From NCBI GenBank assembly GCA_024401115.1, contig JAKSLP010000008.1:1-64000 (forward strand): 64,000 nucleotides of DNA, written 5' to 3'. Below, in pieces: positions 18,264 to 26,530 of the stretch. A model generated the notes under the pieces. The model ran no database searches and had not been told where the DNA came from. It was given only the letters and a program-made list of their open reading frames with translations. Each line of letters starts with the position of its first letter. Within the stretch, counting starts at the first letter, position 1. The translations under genes and the position numbers were made by a program. This DNA is from Bacteroidaceae bacterium. Its GTDB lineage: Bacteria > Bacteroidota > Bacteroidia > Bacteroidales > Bacteroidaceae.

Positions 18264-19502
18264 TTAGTTTGCCTTGAAGAAGGTTGATATTTTTTCGGTA
18301 TCGTTCTCTATGTCAAGCATAAAGTCGAACATGAACTCACCGAAAGTCAGTTCCATATCGCCAGCATAGCGATAGAGAGATTTCATCTTTGAAGGATTGA
18401 CCTGCGCAAAATGAGCAATGCCATCACCCTTAGGAAGGCCAAAATACATCTGCTGAGGTTGCAGGTAACGCATCAGATAAGGAGAATGACTCGTAATGAG
18501 AATCTTGGTATCAGAAGCATAGTTTTGCATAGCAAGCAGAAGGTTTTCCATCAAGCGTGGATGAACGGAATTCTCGGGTTCCTCGAGCATAATCATCGGA
18601 ATATTCCTTTTTTGGGCAGCAACACTGAGTGTGAAAAGGAAGATAATACGCTTGCTACCACTTGACAACTGCCGTATACTGGTCGGTTGGGAATTGAACC
18701 TCTCCTTCACACGTATGTCATAGATCTTGCTGCGCCCGTCGGCAAGCGTTATCACCTCAGGTGAGAACTCCTCTATTCCAGGCAACAGCTGTAGAAGGCC
18801 GTCAATCAAAATGGCGTAGTTATCCTCATCAGTGGTTTTCAGTTTATAAAGATAGGAACTTAACGTTTCTCCATCAAGCATGCGGATGCCTCTTTCTCCA
18901 TCACCATCGACCGAGAAATAAGATTCTGGATTATCCAATGTCTCCAAGTTCGGTATCGTCATAGTACATATCTGAGAGGCAATGCTATTCAAATACATGT
19001 CTGAGCGCATAGCAATGGTAGACAATGCCAACTGTGAAGAAGGCACCTCGAATGATTTAGTGCATCTGCCTGTTGGTGAAGGTAGAATCAGGCATTCATC
19101 AGTAGAAGGTCTGTTTATTATCTGGCGCAGACGCTGATCTTCACATCGCTTTACCTTCAGCCATTCTGAAGTTATACGGCCTTCCTTGGTTCCTGTTGCC
19201 CAAGAAAAGGTATATCCATAATGGTATTCCATCTTCAGCCCATTCATCGCTATGGAACCAAATATCTCAAACCTAAAGTTCTTCCGATACATACTATTAT
19301 TTATCGGGACAAAGCGACTTCGCATCATCAGAACCTTCTCCTGTTCCGAAGCAGAAATAAACTCTATTCCAAAACCTATAGCTCTGAGCACATTGCTTTT
19401 ACCATAACCGTTAGGAGCAATGAGAGCATTCAAACTGCCAACGTTCAGCTTCAATCTGCTGATGTTGGAAATACCTTCAATAACAAAGCTGTCGACTTTC
19501 AT
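18264..19502 (-). CDS. AAA/ABC-type ATPase (AAA_21-like), possible defence ATPase
   Basis: A 412-residue soluble ATPase related to RecF/SMC-type and OLD-type ATPases. The Walker A region is NALIAPNGYGKSNVLRAIGFG (about residues 25-45). A signature-like RQLSSGSKRIIFLFTLSV is followed by Walker B IPMIMLEEPENSVHPRLMENLL and a switch ILITSHSPYLMRYL. No TOPRIM nuclease domain is attached, so it is not a full OLD protein. It stands alone, opposite in strand to its neighbours, between the real glk 3' end and its first copy, which suggests a cargo gene. A GTG nine bases upstream is possible. Function unknown; many such lone ATPases sit in phage-defence loci. Confidence 0.75.
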   Translation of the reverse strand: MKVDSFVIEGISNISRLKLNVGSLNALIAPNGYGKSNVLRAIGFGIEFISASEQEKVLMMRSRFVPINNSMYRKNFRFEIFGSIAMNGLKMEYHYGYTFSWATGTKEGRITSEWLKVKRCEDQRLRQIINRPSTDECLILPSPTGRCTKSFEVPSSQLALSTIAMRSDMYLNSIASQICTMTIPNLETLDNPESYFSVDGDGERGIRMLDGETLSSYLYKLKTTDEDNYAILIDGLLQLLPGIEEFSPEVITLADGRSKIYDIRVKERFNSQPTSIRQLSSGSKRIIFLFTLSVAAQKRNIPMIMLEEPENSVHPRLMENLLLAMQNYASDTKILITSHSPYLMRYLQPQQMYFGLPKGDGIAHFAQVNPSKMKSLYRYAGDMELTFGEFMFDFMLDIENDTEKISTFFKAN

Positions 19503-19704
19503 ATTTTGCACAAATAATTGCGTGAATACATTAAATCACGACGTAAAGGTGGCAATTTATCACAACTCACGCAAATATTTCTGCGTTTTCTCAAGAAGAT
19601 TTAAGTATTTTTACATTAAGCATCCAGTTTTAGCTGTAAAATACAAAGTTTTGTATAATATAAGCTCACCATCTTCATTCATGAAATTTTCAAGAGTAGC
19701 TTGT

Positions 19705-19785
19705 GGTGCTTCTGCTCTGGCATGGTAATTTGATTTTACATCATAATGACAAAAAAGCGGGAACTTCGGTATCCACTTTTTTGTT
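19705..19785 (+). repeat. Copy of the glucokinase 3' end and terminator
   Basis: Starts GGTGCTTCTGCTCTGGCATGG, which matches the last codons of glk (GASALAW plus stop, 19705-19728) with one change. After a diverged spacer comes a hairpin AAAGCGGGAAC-TTCG-GTATCCACTTT like the glk terminator. It encodes no start and is a scar, not a gene. The 19503-19704 stretch between the ATPase and this copy shows nothing else I can name. Confidence 0.85.
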
Positions 19786-19950
19786 ATCGTTTCAAACTTT
19801 GGTGTAACTTTCATAAACACGACGTGAATCATCATTAAATATAATTCACATTTTGCGCACTATATATACCCTCAAAATTACAAATCTGGGATTCATTCAT
19901 TGGTCACTGGCAAAATATGAATTACATCCAACTTTCTAGTTTACAACCTA

Positions 19951-20060
19951 TTGCTATTTCTGTAAAAATTGCCATTTCAGCAATCAACAACATTTTATGA
20001 ATATATTTACATTTATTAACAAAATGGGGGGGGTAAATTCTTTATTATTAAATACATTTG
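19951..20060 (+). promoter_or_regulatory. Lipoprotein leader 1: 33-bp dyad, G8 tract and promoter
   Basis: A 33-bp element (19951-19983) opens TTGCTATTTC and closes CAGCAA, with near dyad symmetry. At 20026-20033 there are eight G in a row, then exactly 19 bases, then the -7 element TACATTTG (20053-20060). The G run therefore occupies the -33 position. The same arrangement recurs before the second LruC gene. The transcript would have a 5' leader of about 110 bases. Confidence 0.75.
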
Positions 20061-20177
20061 CAAATGATTTAACAAGACAGAATAAGCAACGGCATTTGAA
20101 CAAACATAAAGAAGAGGCAAAACGTGCTTATCAGACATAAATTGAAAACATCAAAACAAAACAAACATATAAGAATT

Positions 20178-21788
20178 ATGAAGTTTTTTAAGAGTTTGTC
20201 ATTATTGACATTGGCTACTTGTGCAGGAATGAATCTAGCATCTTGTAGCAACGAAGTGGATTATTACGATCCTGCAAAAGCAGAAGAGTTTGTAAAGGCT
20301 ACTTACGCTGCTAACTTTGTACGTACATTTGGTGAGGTTTCTCCAAACCAGAGCTGGGATTTCTCTACTTCAGGTAGTACTTATCGTTCTACACGTGCAG
20401 AGGGTGAGATTCAACCAGTAGTAGACAGTGAGTGGTATTACGTAGAGCAGAACACATTAGATTTCTTCCAAAAAGAGTTGGTAGAAGGCGTGAACAACCG
20501 TGCAAAGGGCGCACCTTTCATAATGAGCGCACCAAACAACGGTTTTGCCATCTACCCTATCTACCAGGGTGGTGCTGCATTCAAGTGGGACCTGCACATG
20601 GTTGTAGAGCAGTCTGGCGTAGAAATTGCCGATATCAATGTATGGCAGAAGCATAGAGATATGGAAAACCTGCTGAATGAAGAGACCTTAGATTACGATG
20701 TAAATCCTACAAAGAAACTGAGTTTGTACGATGGAAAGAATTTCTTTGATGAGTACGGATGGAGCCGTAATGGCGAAACATGGTATACCCCACAACAAAG
20801 TTTTACCTTGCACGATTCGTACACAGAATTCCTTGGTGGTGCAGATTGGGGCGGCCACGAACCAGGACAAAAAGGTTGGTGGGAAAACTACGAAGTAGGA
20901 TTTAACACCATGCAGGCTAAGGCCATTCGCACTAAAGGCATTCACTTCCCTACCTTGCCAGTTGGTGCAAACATCTATTTTTATTTGGATGTAAATGAAG
21001 AGAAAGATGGCGAATGGGTAAAAAGGAGACAAGAATCCTCACTTGATCACATGATGGTGGCTTTGGATTGTGAAACCCCTACCAATCTGCCTAACCATGA
21101 AATCACTATCATCGGTTGTGAAGATAACTCAGACGAATCTTCAGACTGGGATATGAACGACTTGGTGTTCATGGTAGTTGGTGACCCTATTGTACCAAAA
21201 CCAATTGAGATCAAAGAAGGTCAATATGATGAAATTATTGTCAGCAAGCGTTATATGGTAGAAGACTTGGGAACTACCGATGACTTTGACTTTAACGATA
21301 TCGTTGTGGATGTTGAAGAATATCAGATACACACAATAACAATGACAAATGGTGTAAAAACCGCTGATGTGGCTAGCGAACCAAAACAGCGTGCAATCAT
21401 CCGCGCTTTGGGTGGTACCATTGATTTCGATCTTATAATTGAAGATCAAACAATCTGGAATAAAAAAAGCGACTTTAAATTGGGTGACGTAAAGACCATG
21501 TGGAACACCGGTTACGATGGTACAGAACCTATCTGGGATACCAAAGACATTGTCATTGAAGATGTTACCGGTTGGGTTCCTGAGAAAAACAACATTAAAT
21601 TTATCGTTAAACGTAATCAGAATGTCAATAGTGGAGTTCAAGATGGAACAGGAACAACCATCACTTTCCCTAAAGAAGGTGACATTCCTATGATGATTGC
21701 AACAGACACAAACACTCCTTGGAATTATGAACGCGATGAAATTCAATGGTGGAAAGAAGGAGGAGTTTTCTTCGGTGTAAAGAATTAA
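20178..21788 (+). CDS. LruC-domain (DUF4842/DUF4114-like) surface lipoprotein 1
   Basis: A 536-residue exported lipoprotein: signal peptide SLSLLTLATCAGMNLASC with lipid-accepting Cys at about residue 24. Next comes a short family motif YAANFVRTFGEVSPNQSWDF (about 49-68). Two acidic, metal-binding-like motifs follow: SSDWDMNDLVFMVVG (near 335) and EDLGTTDDFDFNDIVVDV (near 375), the marks of LruC/DUF4842 proteins. It is paralogous to the genes at 23317 and 29373. The ATG at 20178 is chosen because it begins a clean signal peptide. Probably cell-surface; ligand and role unknown. Confidence 0.85.
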   Translation: MKFFKSLSLLTLATCAGMNLASCSNEVDYYDPAKAEEFVKATYAANFVRTFGEVSPNQSWDFSTSGSTYRSTRAEGEIQPVVDSEWYYVEQNTLDFFQKELVEGVNNRAKGAPFIMSAPNNGFAIYPIYQGGAAFKWDLHMVVEQSGVEIADINVWQKHRDMENLLNEETLDYDVNPTKKLSLYDGKNFFDEYGWSRNGETWYTPQQSFTLHDSYTEFLGGADWGGHEPGQKGWWENYEVGFNTMQAKAIRTKGIHFPTLPVGANIYFYLDVNEEKDGEWVKRRQESSLDHMMVALDCETPTNLPNHEITIIGCEDNSDESSDWDMNDLVFMVVGDPIVPKPIEIKEGQYDEIIVSKRYMVEDLGTTDDFDFNDIVVDVEEYQIHTITMTNGVKTADVASEPKQRAIIRALGGTIDFDLIIEDQTIWNKKSDFKLGDVKTMWNTGYDGTEPIWDTKDIVIEDVTGWVPEKNNIKFIVKRNQNVNSGVQDGTGTTITFPKEGDIPMMIATDTNTPWNYERDEIQWWKEGGVFFGVKN

Positions 21789-21822
21789 AACAAACATTCG
21801 TTTCTTAAATAGAAATCCTTTT

Positions 21823-21856
21823 CCGGCATCAACCTTCGGGTTGATGCCGGATTCTT
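21823..21856 (+). terminator. Lipoprotein terminator T1
   Basis: Perfect 12-bp stem CCGGCATCAACC / GGTTGATGCCGG closed by a TTCG tetraloop, then ATTCTTT. It is preceded by ACATTCGTTTCTTAAAT, a sequence also found before T2 and T3. Confidence 0.9.
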
Positions 21857-21907
21857 TATAATAAAGTCTTTATGATAAAGAATGTGAACTTTTGTACCAC
21901 ACTAATC

Positions 21908-21938
21908 TTGCATCTTCGGAATAAATAATGTATTTTTG
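21908..21938 (+). promoter_or_regulatory. Promoter of the DUF3791-DUF3990 operon
   Basis: TTG at 21908-21910, a 20-base spacer, then TATTTTTG at 21931-21938: a good Bacteroidetes -33/-7 pair, 28 bases before the first start codon. Confidence 0.7.
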
Positions 21939-21965
21939 CGAACAATAGAATAATATCGTCAGGTA

Positions 21966-22193
21966 ATGTCAAAAGAAAACATAAACGTCATTGAATATCT
22001 GGTTTGTTGTGTTGGTGCTTTCGCAAAGCGATTCGCACTTACTAATCGTCAGGCATACCAATATTTGCATCGCTATCAAGGATTACAGTTCTTGATGGAC
22101 TTCTATGATGTGGAACATACACAATCCATCGATGATGCCGTGGAGGATTGTGCCATAATATGCAGAAGGCATGGAGGGACCTTAACGATATGA
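21966..22193 (+). CDS. DUF3791 small protein, probable antitoxin
   Basis: A 75-residue cytoplasmic protein (MSKENINVIEYLVCCVGAFA ... ALTNRQAYQYLHRYQGLQFLMDFYDVEH) matching DUF3791. This family is typically encoded immediately before DUF3990, as here. The stop codon overlaps the next start (ATGA at 22190-22193), so the pair is translationally coupled, a common layout for toxin-antitoxin genes. By position and size I infer an antitoxin or immunity role for it; nothing in the sequence proves it. Confidence 0.75.
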   Translation: MSKENINVIEYLVCCVGAFAKRFALTNRQAYQYLHRYQGLQFLMDFYDVEHTQSIDDAVEDCAIICRRHGGTLTI

Positions 22194-22660
22194 GACTTTA
22201 CCATGGATCTAACTTGCCCATTTCAGAGATTGATTTGAGCAAAGGGAAAAAAGGCAAGGATTTCGGCCAAGGCTTTTATCTCAGTGCACAATTTGCACAA
22301 GCACATCGTATGGCCGAATTAACGGTTGCAAAGACTGGAGAAGGAGAGCCTGTTGTTTCTGAATTCATTTATGATGAAGATAAAGTTTCAGGTCTGAAAG
22401 TTCTGCGCTTTGAAGGATACACGAAAGAATGGGCGGAATTCATCATCATGAACCGAAGAAACAGGACTGACAAACAGGCACATGATTATGACATTGTATA
22501 CGGTCCTATAGCAGACGACACGGTAGGTGCAACTATCAACCTGTTTATTCGTCAATATATCGATTTAGATGAATTAATTCGCAGGCTTCGTTTTGTTGAG
22601 CCAAAATTTCAGTACTTTTTTGCTACTCCTGATGCATTATCAACTCTGACAAAAGCCTAA
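22190..22660 (+). CDS. DUF3990 protein, probable ADP-ribosyltransferase-like toxin
   Basis: A 156-residue protein beginning MRLYHGSNLPISEIDLSKGK. The start LYHGS, the middle GKDFGQGFYLSAQFAQAHRMAE and the later DYDIVYGPIADD are the pattern of DUF3990, a compact domain thought to share the ADP-ribosyltransferase fold (an H in strand 1 and a Y/F in a GxGFYL strand). An upstream in-frame ATG exists at 22148, but 22190 is chosen because it overlaps the DUF3791 stop and starts right at the conserved strand. Likely the toxin or effector of a three-gene system. Confidence 0.75.
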   Translation: MRLYHGSNLPISEIDLSKGKKGKDFGQGFYLSAQFAQAHRMAELTVAKTGEGEPVVSEFIYDEDKVSGLKVLRFEGYTKEWAEFIIMNRRNRTDKQAHDYDIVYGPIADDTVGATINLFIRQYIDLDELIRRLRFVEPKFQYFFATPDALSTLTKA

Positions 22661-22663
22661 CTT

Positions 22664-22906
22664 ATGACAAAAAAAGAGCAACACGAACTCGACAAGCAAT
22701 TTATGATAGAATGCCTGACATCAGATCTCATCCAAATGCTGATGGAAGACCGAAATCTATCTATGGCTGATGCAATGTCTACGTTGTACAATTCCAAAAC
22801 ATACGAGAAATTGGAGGATGAAAGAACTGGCTTATACTATCAAGGAGCTGTTTATGTTATGGAATTCTTAAATGAAGAATTAGGCAATGCCCAATCAGCC
22901 TCCTGA
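22664..22906 (+). CDS. Small acidic helical protein, third gene of the DUF3990 operon
   Basis: An 80-residue protein starting MTKKEQHELDKQFMIECLTS and containing LIQMLMEDRNLSMADAMSTLYNSKTYEKLEDERTGLYYQGAVYVMEFL. It begins three bases after the DUF3990 stop. I recall similar small proteins next to DUF3791/DUF3990 pairs. The segment LSMADAMSTLYNS-TYEKL resembles the helical core of DUF3791-type proteins, so it may be a second antitoxin subunit. Function is inferred only from context. Confidence 0.65.
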   Translation: MTKKEQHELDKQFMIECLTSDLIQMLMEDRNLSMADAMSTLYNSKTYEKLEDERTGLYYQGAVYVMEFLNEELGNAQSAS

Positions 22907-22923
22907 TGCTGACATCCCATTCT

Positions 22924-23003
22924 TGATGCTACAGTTCTGGCATAGTAATCTGATTTTACACCCTTATAACAAAAAGCGGATACTTCGGTATTCGCTTTTT
23001 TTG
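22924..23003 (+). repeat. Second, more diverged copy of the glucokinase 3' end and terminator
   Basis: TGATGCTACAGTTCTGGCAT followed by AGTAAT resembles the end of glk. Then, after a short AT-rich spacer similar to the one in the first copy, the hairpin AAAAAGCGGATAC-TTCG-GTATTCGCTTTTTTT (22971-22999) is intact and may still terminate the DUF3990 operon. Confidence 0.75.
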
Positions 23004-23150
23004 TTATTCAACACCTTCAATTCATTAAACTATTTTAGCAATAGCATCCAACAACACACATATACATCTGAGATTGTGGGTGAATTTGATGCAAACATCC
23101 AAAGAAATCAAATTACACAAATTTCACCCATCCAGTTTACTTTCAAATAA

Positions 23151-23258
23151 TTGCTATTTCAACAATAATTGTCATTTTAGCAAATAATGCAAGTATTCAA
23201 AAGTATTCACACTTATTAACAAATGGGGGGGTAATTTCATTATTTCTATTTACTTTTG
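23151..23258 (+). promoter_or_regulatory. Lipoprotein leader 2: 33-bp dyad, G7 tract and promoter
   Basis: The 33-bp dyad (23151-23183) runs from TTGCTATTTC through the palindrome ACAATAATTGT to TAGCAA. Seven G lie at 23225-23231, then exactly 19 bases, then the -7 element TACTTTTG (23251-23258). Spacing from dyad to G run (42 bases) and from G run to -7 (19 bases) matches leader 1 almost exactly. Confidence 0.75.
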
Positions 23259-23316
23259 CGACAAAACATCAAAACGAATAAACAAAATTATTTATAACAA
23301 ACTAACAAGAATCATT

Positions 23317-24705
23317 ATGAAAACTATGTTCAAAAGTTTTTCCTTGCTGGCAGTAGCTGCTTGTGCTGGAATGAGCATCACTTCATGTACAGCCGATAAG
23401 GACCTGTACAATCCTGAAGTTGTTGAGGAGAATGTGAAGGCTGAGTATGTAGCAAATTTCGTAAAGAAATTTGGTGCTGTTAACCCTGCTGAAACTTGGG
23501 ATTTCACCTCTGGAAGCACCTATTATTTGGCAGACGAGAGTGCACCACTTGCTACAAGAGCTACAGGTTCATATGCACCGACCGTTGGTGATTACTACAA
23601 TGTGGAAAAGGAAACCTTAAACTGGTTAACCAACACACTTGAAGAAAGCAAAGACAACCGTAAATTAGGTCAGCCTTTTGCCATGCAAGTTCCAGGTAAT
23701 AGTTTCACCATTGTACCTATTTATCAAGGTCAAGCCGGCATGACATGGGACTTGCACATGGTAGTAGGAACCGGAGAGAACGCTGTGGATACCAAAATTT
23801 GGACAAAATCACAGGGTATTCAGACTGGCAAAACAGGTCGGACTGGAAATGTGACATGGACTAATTTAGCAACAAGTGAAAATACGCTATCAGCAGAAAA
23901 GGTTAGATCTAAGCAATATACCTTTGAAAACATGCCTAAAGGTGAAACCATTTACTTCTATCTGGAAATCACCTCTGGTATGAGCGGTTGGGCAACAAAA
24001 GACACTAAGCAGTCCTCTTTATCTGGTATGATGCTTACATTAGAATGCCCACGTCCTTCCAATATTTCTGATGACCATGAGGTCAAGATTATTGGTTGTG
24101 AGGACGCAAACCTGAAAAGTTCAGATTGGGATTTGAATGACATCGTATTCTTGGTAATTGGAAACCCAGAAGCTCCAAAGCCTATTGAAGTAACAGAAGA
24201 TAAGGTTATAGAGAAAGAAGAAAAGCGCTACATGATTGAGGACCTGGGTGCAACCGACGATTTCGACTTTAATGATGTTGTTGTTGACGTTAAACAAGAG
24301 CGTACAGTAACATATGTTTTGGAAAATGGCGTTATTGATTATTCGAAGACTAAATATGGTGAGTGGAAGCAAGTAGCTAGATTTAAGCATTTAGGTGGTA
24401 CACTGCCATTCACAGTAAAGATCGGAAATACTGTAATTAATGATATTGCTCCTGCAATGGGATATGATTTCAACAATGATGAAGAAGGAGTATATGATAT
24501 TACAGGTTGGGATCCAAATGACAATAACATTATTGTAACCGTCAAAGGAAAAGAGAATGAAGGTGTTAAAACCATCACATTCCCAAAGAAGGGAGAAGTT
24601 CCTATGATTATTGCTGTTAATACTAAACAAAATTGGATGACCGAGCGTACCTCAATTCCAGAAAGTTGGTGGACAGTAGAAGTAGTTGAAGAAGAAGGAG
24701 AATAA
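23317..24705 (+). CDS. LruC-domain surface lipoprotein 2
   Basis: A 462-residue lipoprotein, close paralogue of the gene at 20178 but shorter in the middle. Signal peptide FSLLAVAACAGMSITSC with lipidated Cys at about residue 24, then ADKDLYNPEVVEE and YVANFVKKFGAVNPAETWDF. The two acidic motifs are SSDWDLNDIVFLVIGNPEAP and EDLGATDDFDFNDVVVDV. The C-terminal part (TITFPKKGEVPMIIAVNTKQNW, then a WW segment) also matches paralogue 1. Expected on the cell surface; role unknown. Confidence 0.85.
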   Translation: MKTMFKSFSLLAVAACAGMSITSCTADKDLYNPEVVEENVKAEYVANFVKKFGAVNPAETWDFTSGSTYYLADESAPLATRATGSYAPTVGDYYNVEKETLNWLTNTLEESKDNRKLGQPFAMQVPGNSFTIVPIYQGQAGMTWDLHMVVGTGENAVDTKIWTKSQGIQTGKTGRTGNVTWTNLATSENTLSAEKVRSKQYTFENMPKGETIYFYLEITSGMSGWATKDTKQSSLSGMMLTLECPRPSNISDDHEVKIIGCEDANLKSSDWDLNDIVFLVIGNPEAPKPIEVTEDKVIEKEEKRYMIEDLGATDDFDFNDVVVDVKQERTVTYVLENGVIDYSKTKYGEWKQVARFKHLGGTLPFTVKIGNTVINDIAPAMGYDFNNDEEGVYDITGWDPNDNNIIVTVKGKENEGVKTITFPKKGEVPMIIAVNTKQNWMTERTSIPESWWTVEVVEEEGE

Positions 24706-24739
24706 ACATTCGTTTCTTTAAATAAAAGAGCAATCTTTT

Positions 24740-24776
24740 CCGGCATCAGCCCTTTGTGGTTGGTGCCGGATTCTTT
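24740..24776 (+). terminator. Lipoprotein terminator T2
   Basis: Stem CCGGCATCAGCC / GGTTGGTGCCGG with G-T pairs and a CTTTGT loop, followed by ATTCTTTTTAT. Same preceding sequence (ACATTCGTTTCTTTAAATAA) as T1 and T3. Confidence 0.88.
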
Positions 24777-24784
24777 TTATAAAC

Positions 24785-24863
24785 GTCGCAGTTTTTGCGA
24801 TATTTCTGCTGTTTCTTTGTTAATTCGACATTTATTTTGTATTTTTGTCGCAAATTATGCGAC
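24785..24863 (+). promoter_or_regulatory. Fic promoter with paired GTCGCA-N5-TGCGAC operators
   Basis: The promoter is TTTG (24816-24819), a 20-base spacer, and TATTTTTG (24840-24847). Two matching palindromes flank it: GTCGCA-GTTTT-TGCGAT at 24785-24801 and GTCGCA-AATTA-TGCGAC at 24847-24863. Their centres are 62 bases apart, close to six helical turns, and the second covers the expected transcription start. This is what a looping or cooperative repressor would use. Confidence 0.7.
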
Positions 24864-24901
24864 GATATGCAGTCTAAAATGTTGCAAATATAAATAGATT
24901 A

Positions 24902-26191
24902 ATGTATATACACGAAAGGGACAATTGGACAAACTTCCGTTGGGACACATCACAGGTTTCACTGCTCCTGGAAGTCGTATGCCGAAAGCAGGGCCTGCTT
25001 TATGGTAGGTTGAGCTCGCTTGGCTTTGACAGCAAGTTAAGGGCTATGGCAGAGAACTTGACTCACGATGTAGTTTACTCTTCAGAGATAGAAGGCATCC
25101 GTCTGAATGTAGATCAGGTACGCTCTTCCATTGCCAGGAAACTGGGAATCGAAAATGTGAAATATTCGGCTCCTTCGCACTATGTTGACTCAGTTGTCAG
25201 TGTGATGCTTGAAGCAGTACAGCACTATGACATGTCCCTCAGTAAAGACAAACTATGCGCATGGCAGGCAGCGTTCTTTCCTGCAGGCTATAGCGAAGGT
25301 AGTCAGATTCAGGTCGGTCAGTATCGTACAAATGAAGAGCATATCGTTAGCGGCATGTTTGGCCGTGAGAAGATTCATTATATTGCGCCATCACCTGATC
25401 GTGTAGAAGAGGAAATGAAGAAATTTCTCTCATGGTTCGATGCTGATGATCCTGTAAGCAGCATCATCCGTTCTGCCATCGCCCACTTCTGGTTTGTGAG
25501 CATCCACCCTTTCGAGGATGGCAATGGCAGGTTGGCCCGTATTCTTTCCGACATGATTCTGGCTCGTGGAGAGAAGAGCGAGTTCCGTTTCTACAATGTT
25601 TCATCGCAAATCAACAAAGACAAGAATCACTACTACGACATCTTGGAACGAATGCAGCATGGCGATGGCGACATTACCGAATGGTTGGTGTGGTACATGC
25701 AGAAATTAATAGAGGCACTTGACGAAGCAGAAACCATTGTCACCACTATTCTAAACAAGAGCTTCTTCTGGCAGAAGGCATCGTCAATACCCATGACTGA
25801 GCGACAGACACAGATGCTCAACCTCTTCCTTGATGGATATGAAGCAAAGATAACGTCAAAGACATGGGCAACATTGGCAAAGTGTTCTAAAGACACTGCC
25901 ATACGCGACATTCAAGACTTATTGGACAAAAATATCCTGATAGAGGACATCCCTGGAGCAAAACGCCCCAGCTATTCCATCGTCTATGATGCAGAAGACC
26001 TCACACAGTTCTTTACTGAGGTGAGTATCATCGAGGAGAACGATATTCCATATCTTAAAGCATTGTTCAAAGGTAGGAAACCTATTCACGAAAGGATTCT
26101 AAAGCTTGATGCTGAGCGATACATAAAAGGAGAACTTCCCTTAACTAATTTGCTCAGTAAATACTGTTCTTATATAGCAGCAAGCAACTGA
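24902..26191 (+). CDS. Fic-family AMPylase-like protein with N-terminal inhibitory helix
   Basis: A 429-residue protein. Its N-terminal DUF4172-like region contains the inhibitory motif SSEIEG (S60-xxx-E64-G65), and the Fic core has the complete catalytic loop HPFEDGNGRLAR (H202-R213). A C-terminal winged-helix-like region follows (TERQTQMLNLFLDGYEAKIT ... CSKDTAIRDIQDLLDKNIL). Such class II Fic proteins transfer AMP or similar groups to proteins and are held inactive by the helix. The DNA-binding-like tail and the two palindromes at its promoter suggest autoregulation. It lies between terminator T2 and an orphan leader, as a single cargo gene. Confidence 0.88.
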   Translation: MYIHERDNWTNFRWDTSQVSLLLEVVCRKQGLLYGRLSSLGFDSKLRAMAENLTHDVVYSSEIEGIRLNVDQVRSSIARKLGIENVKYSAPSHYVDSVVSVMLEAVQHYDMSLSKDKLCAWQAAFFPAGYSEGSQIQVGQYRTNEEHIVSGMFGREKIHYIAPSPDRVEEEMKKFLSWFDADDPVSSIIRSAIAHFWFVSIHPFEDGNGRLARILSDMILARGEKSEFRFYNVSSQINKDKNHYYDILERMQHGDGDITEWLVWYMQKLIEALDEAETIVTTILNKSFFWQKASSIPMTERQTQMLNLFLDGYEAKITSKTWATLAKCSKDTAIRDIQDLLDKNILIEDIPGAKRPSYSIVYDAEDLTQFFTEVSIIEENDIPYLKALFKGRKPIHERILKLDAERYIKGELPLTNLLSKYCSYIAASN

Positions 26192-26335
26192 AAACACGAG
26201 CAAGCTACACCCCTGCAACCAGTTGCATGAATACCATCATTCAATGATACCTTTATTATTATGGTGATATTTGGAACAAAACACCAAAGAGGCCAAACAG
26301 CACATTTTCCACTTATCCAATTCACCATCAATTCA

Positions 26336-26368
26336 TTGCTATTTCAACAATAATTGTTATTTTAAAAA
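26336..26368 (+). repeat. Orphan copy of the 33-bp lipoprotein leader (right half decayed)
   Basis: TTGCTATTTC followed by AACAATAATTGTTATTTT matches leaders 1, 2 and 3, but the closing AGCAA is replaced by A-rich sequence. No lipoprotein gene follows: about 160 bases later comes terminator T3. In between are a hairpin AGGACACA ... TGTGTCCT (26376-26405), a TAAATTTG promoter-like element near 26420 and a nine-codon frame (MKVHVHIPK). I see no gene in 26192-26703. Confidence 0.7.
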
Positions 26369-26530
26369 TATCTTCAGGACACAAACACTCAGATTACTGT
26401 GTCCTTGTTGAAATTGCTTAAATTTGTACTTGATTATTCAAAGGGAGATGAAAGTACACGTTCACATTCCTAAATAGTAGATTCAAAAAAACAAGCACAT
26501 TCGTTTCTTTAAATAAAAGAGCAATTCTCT

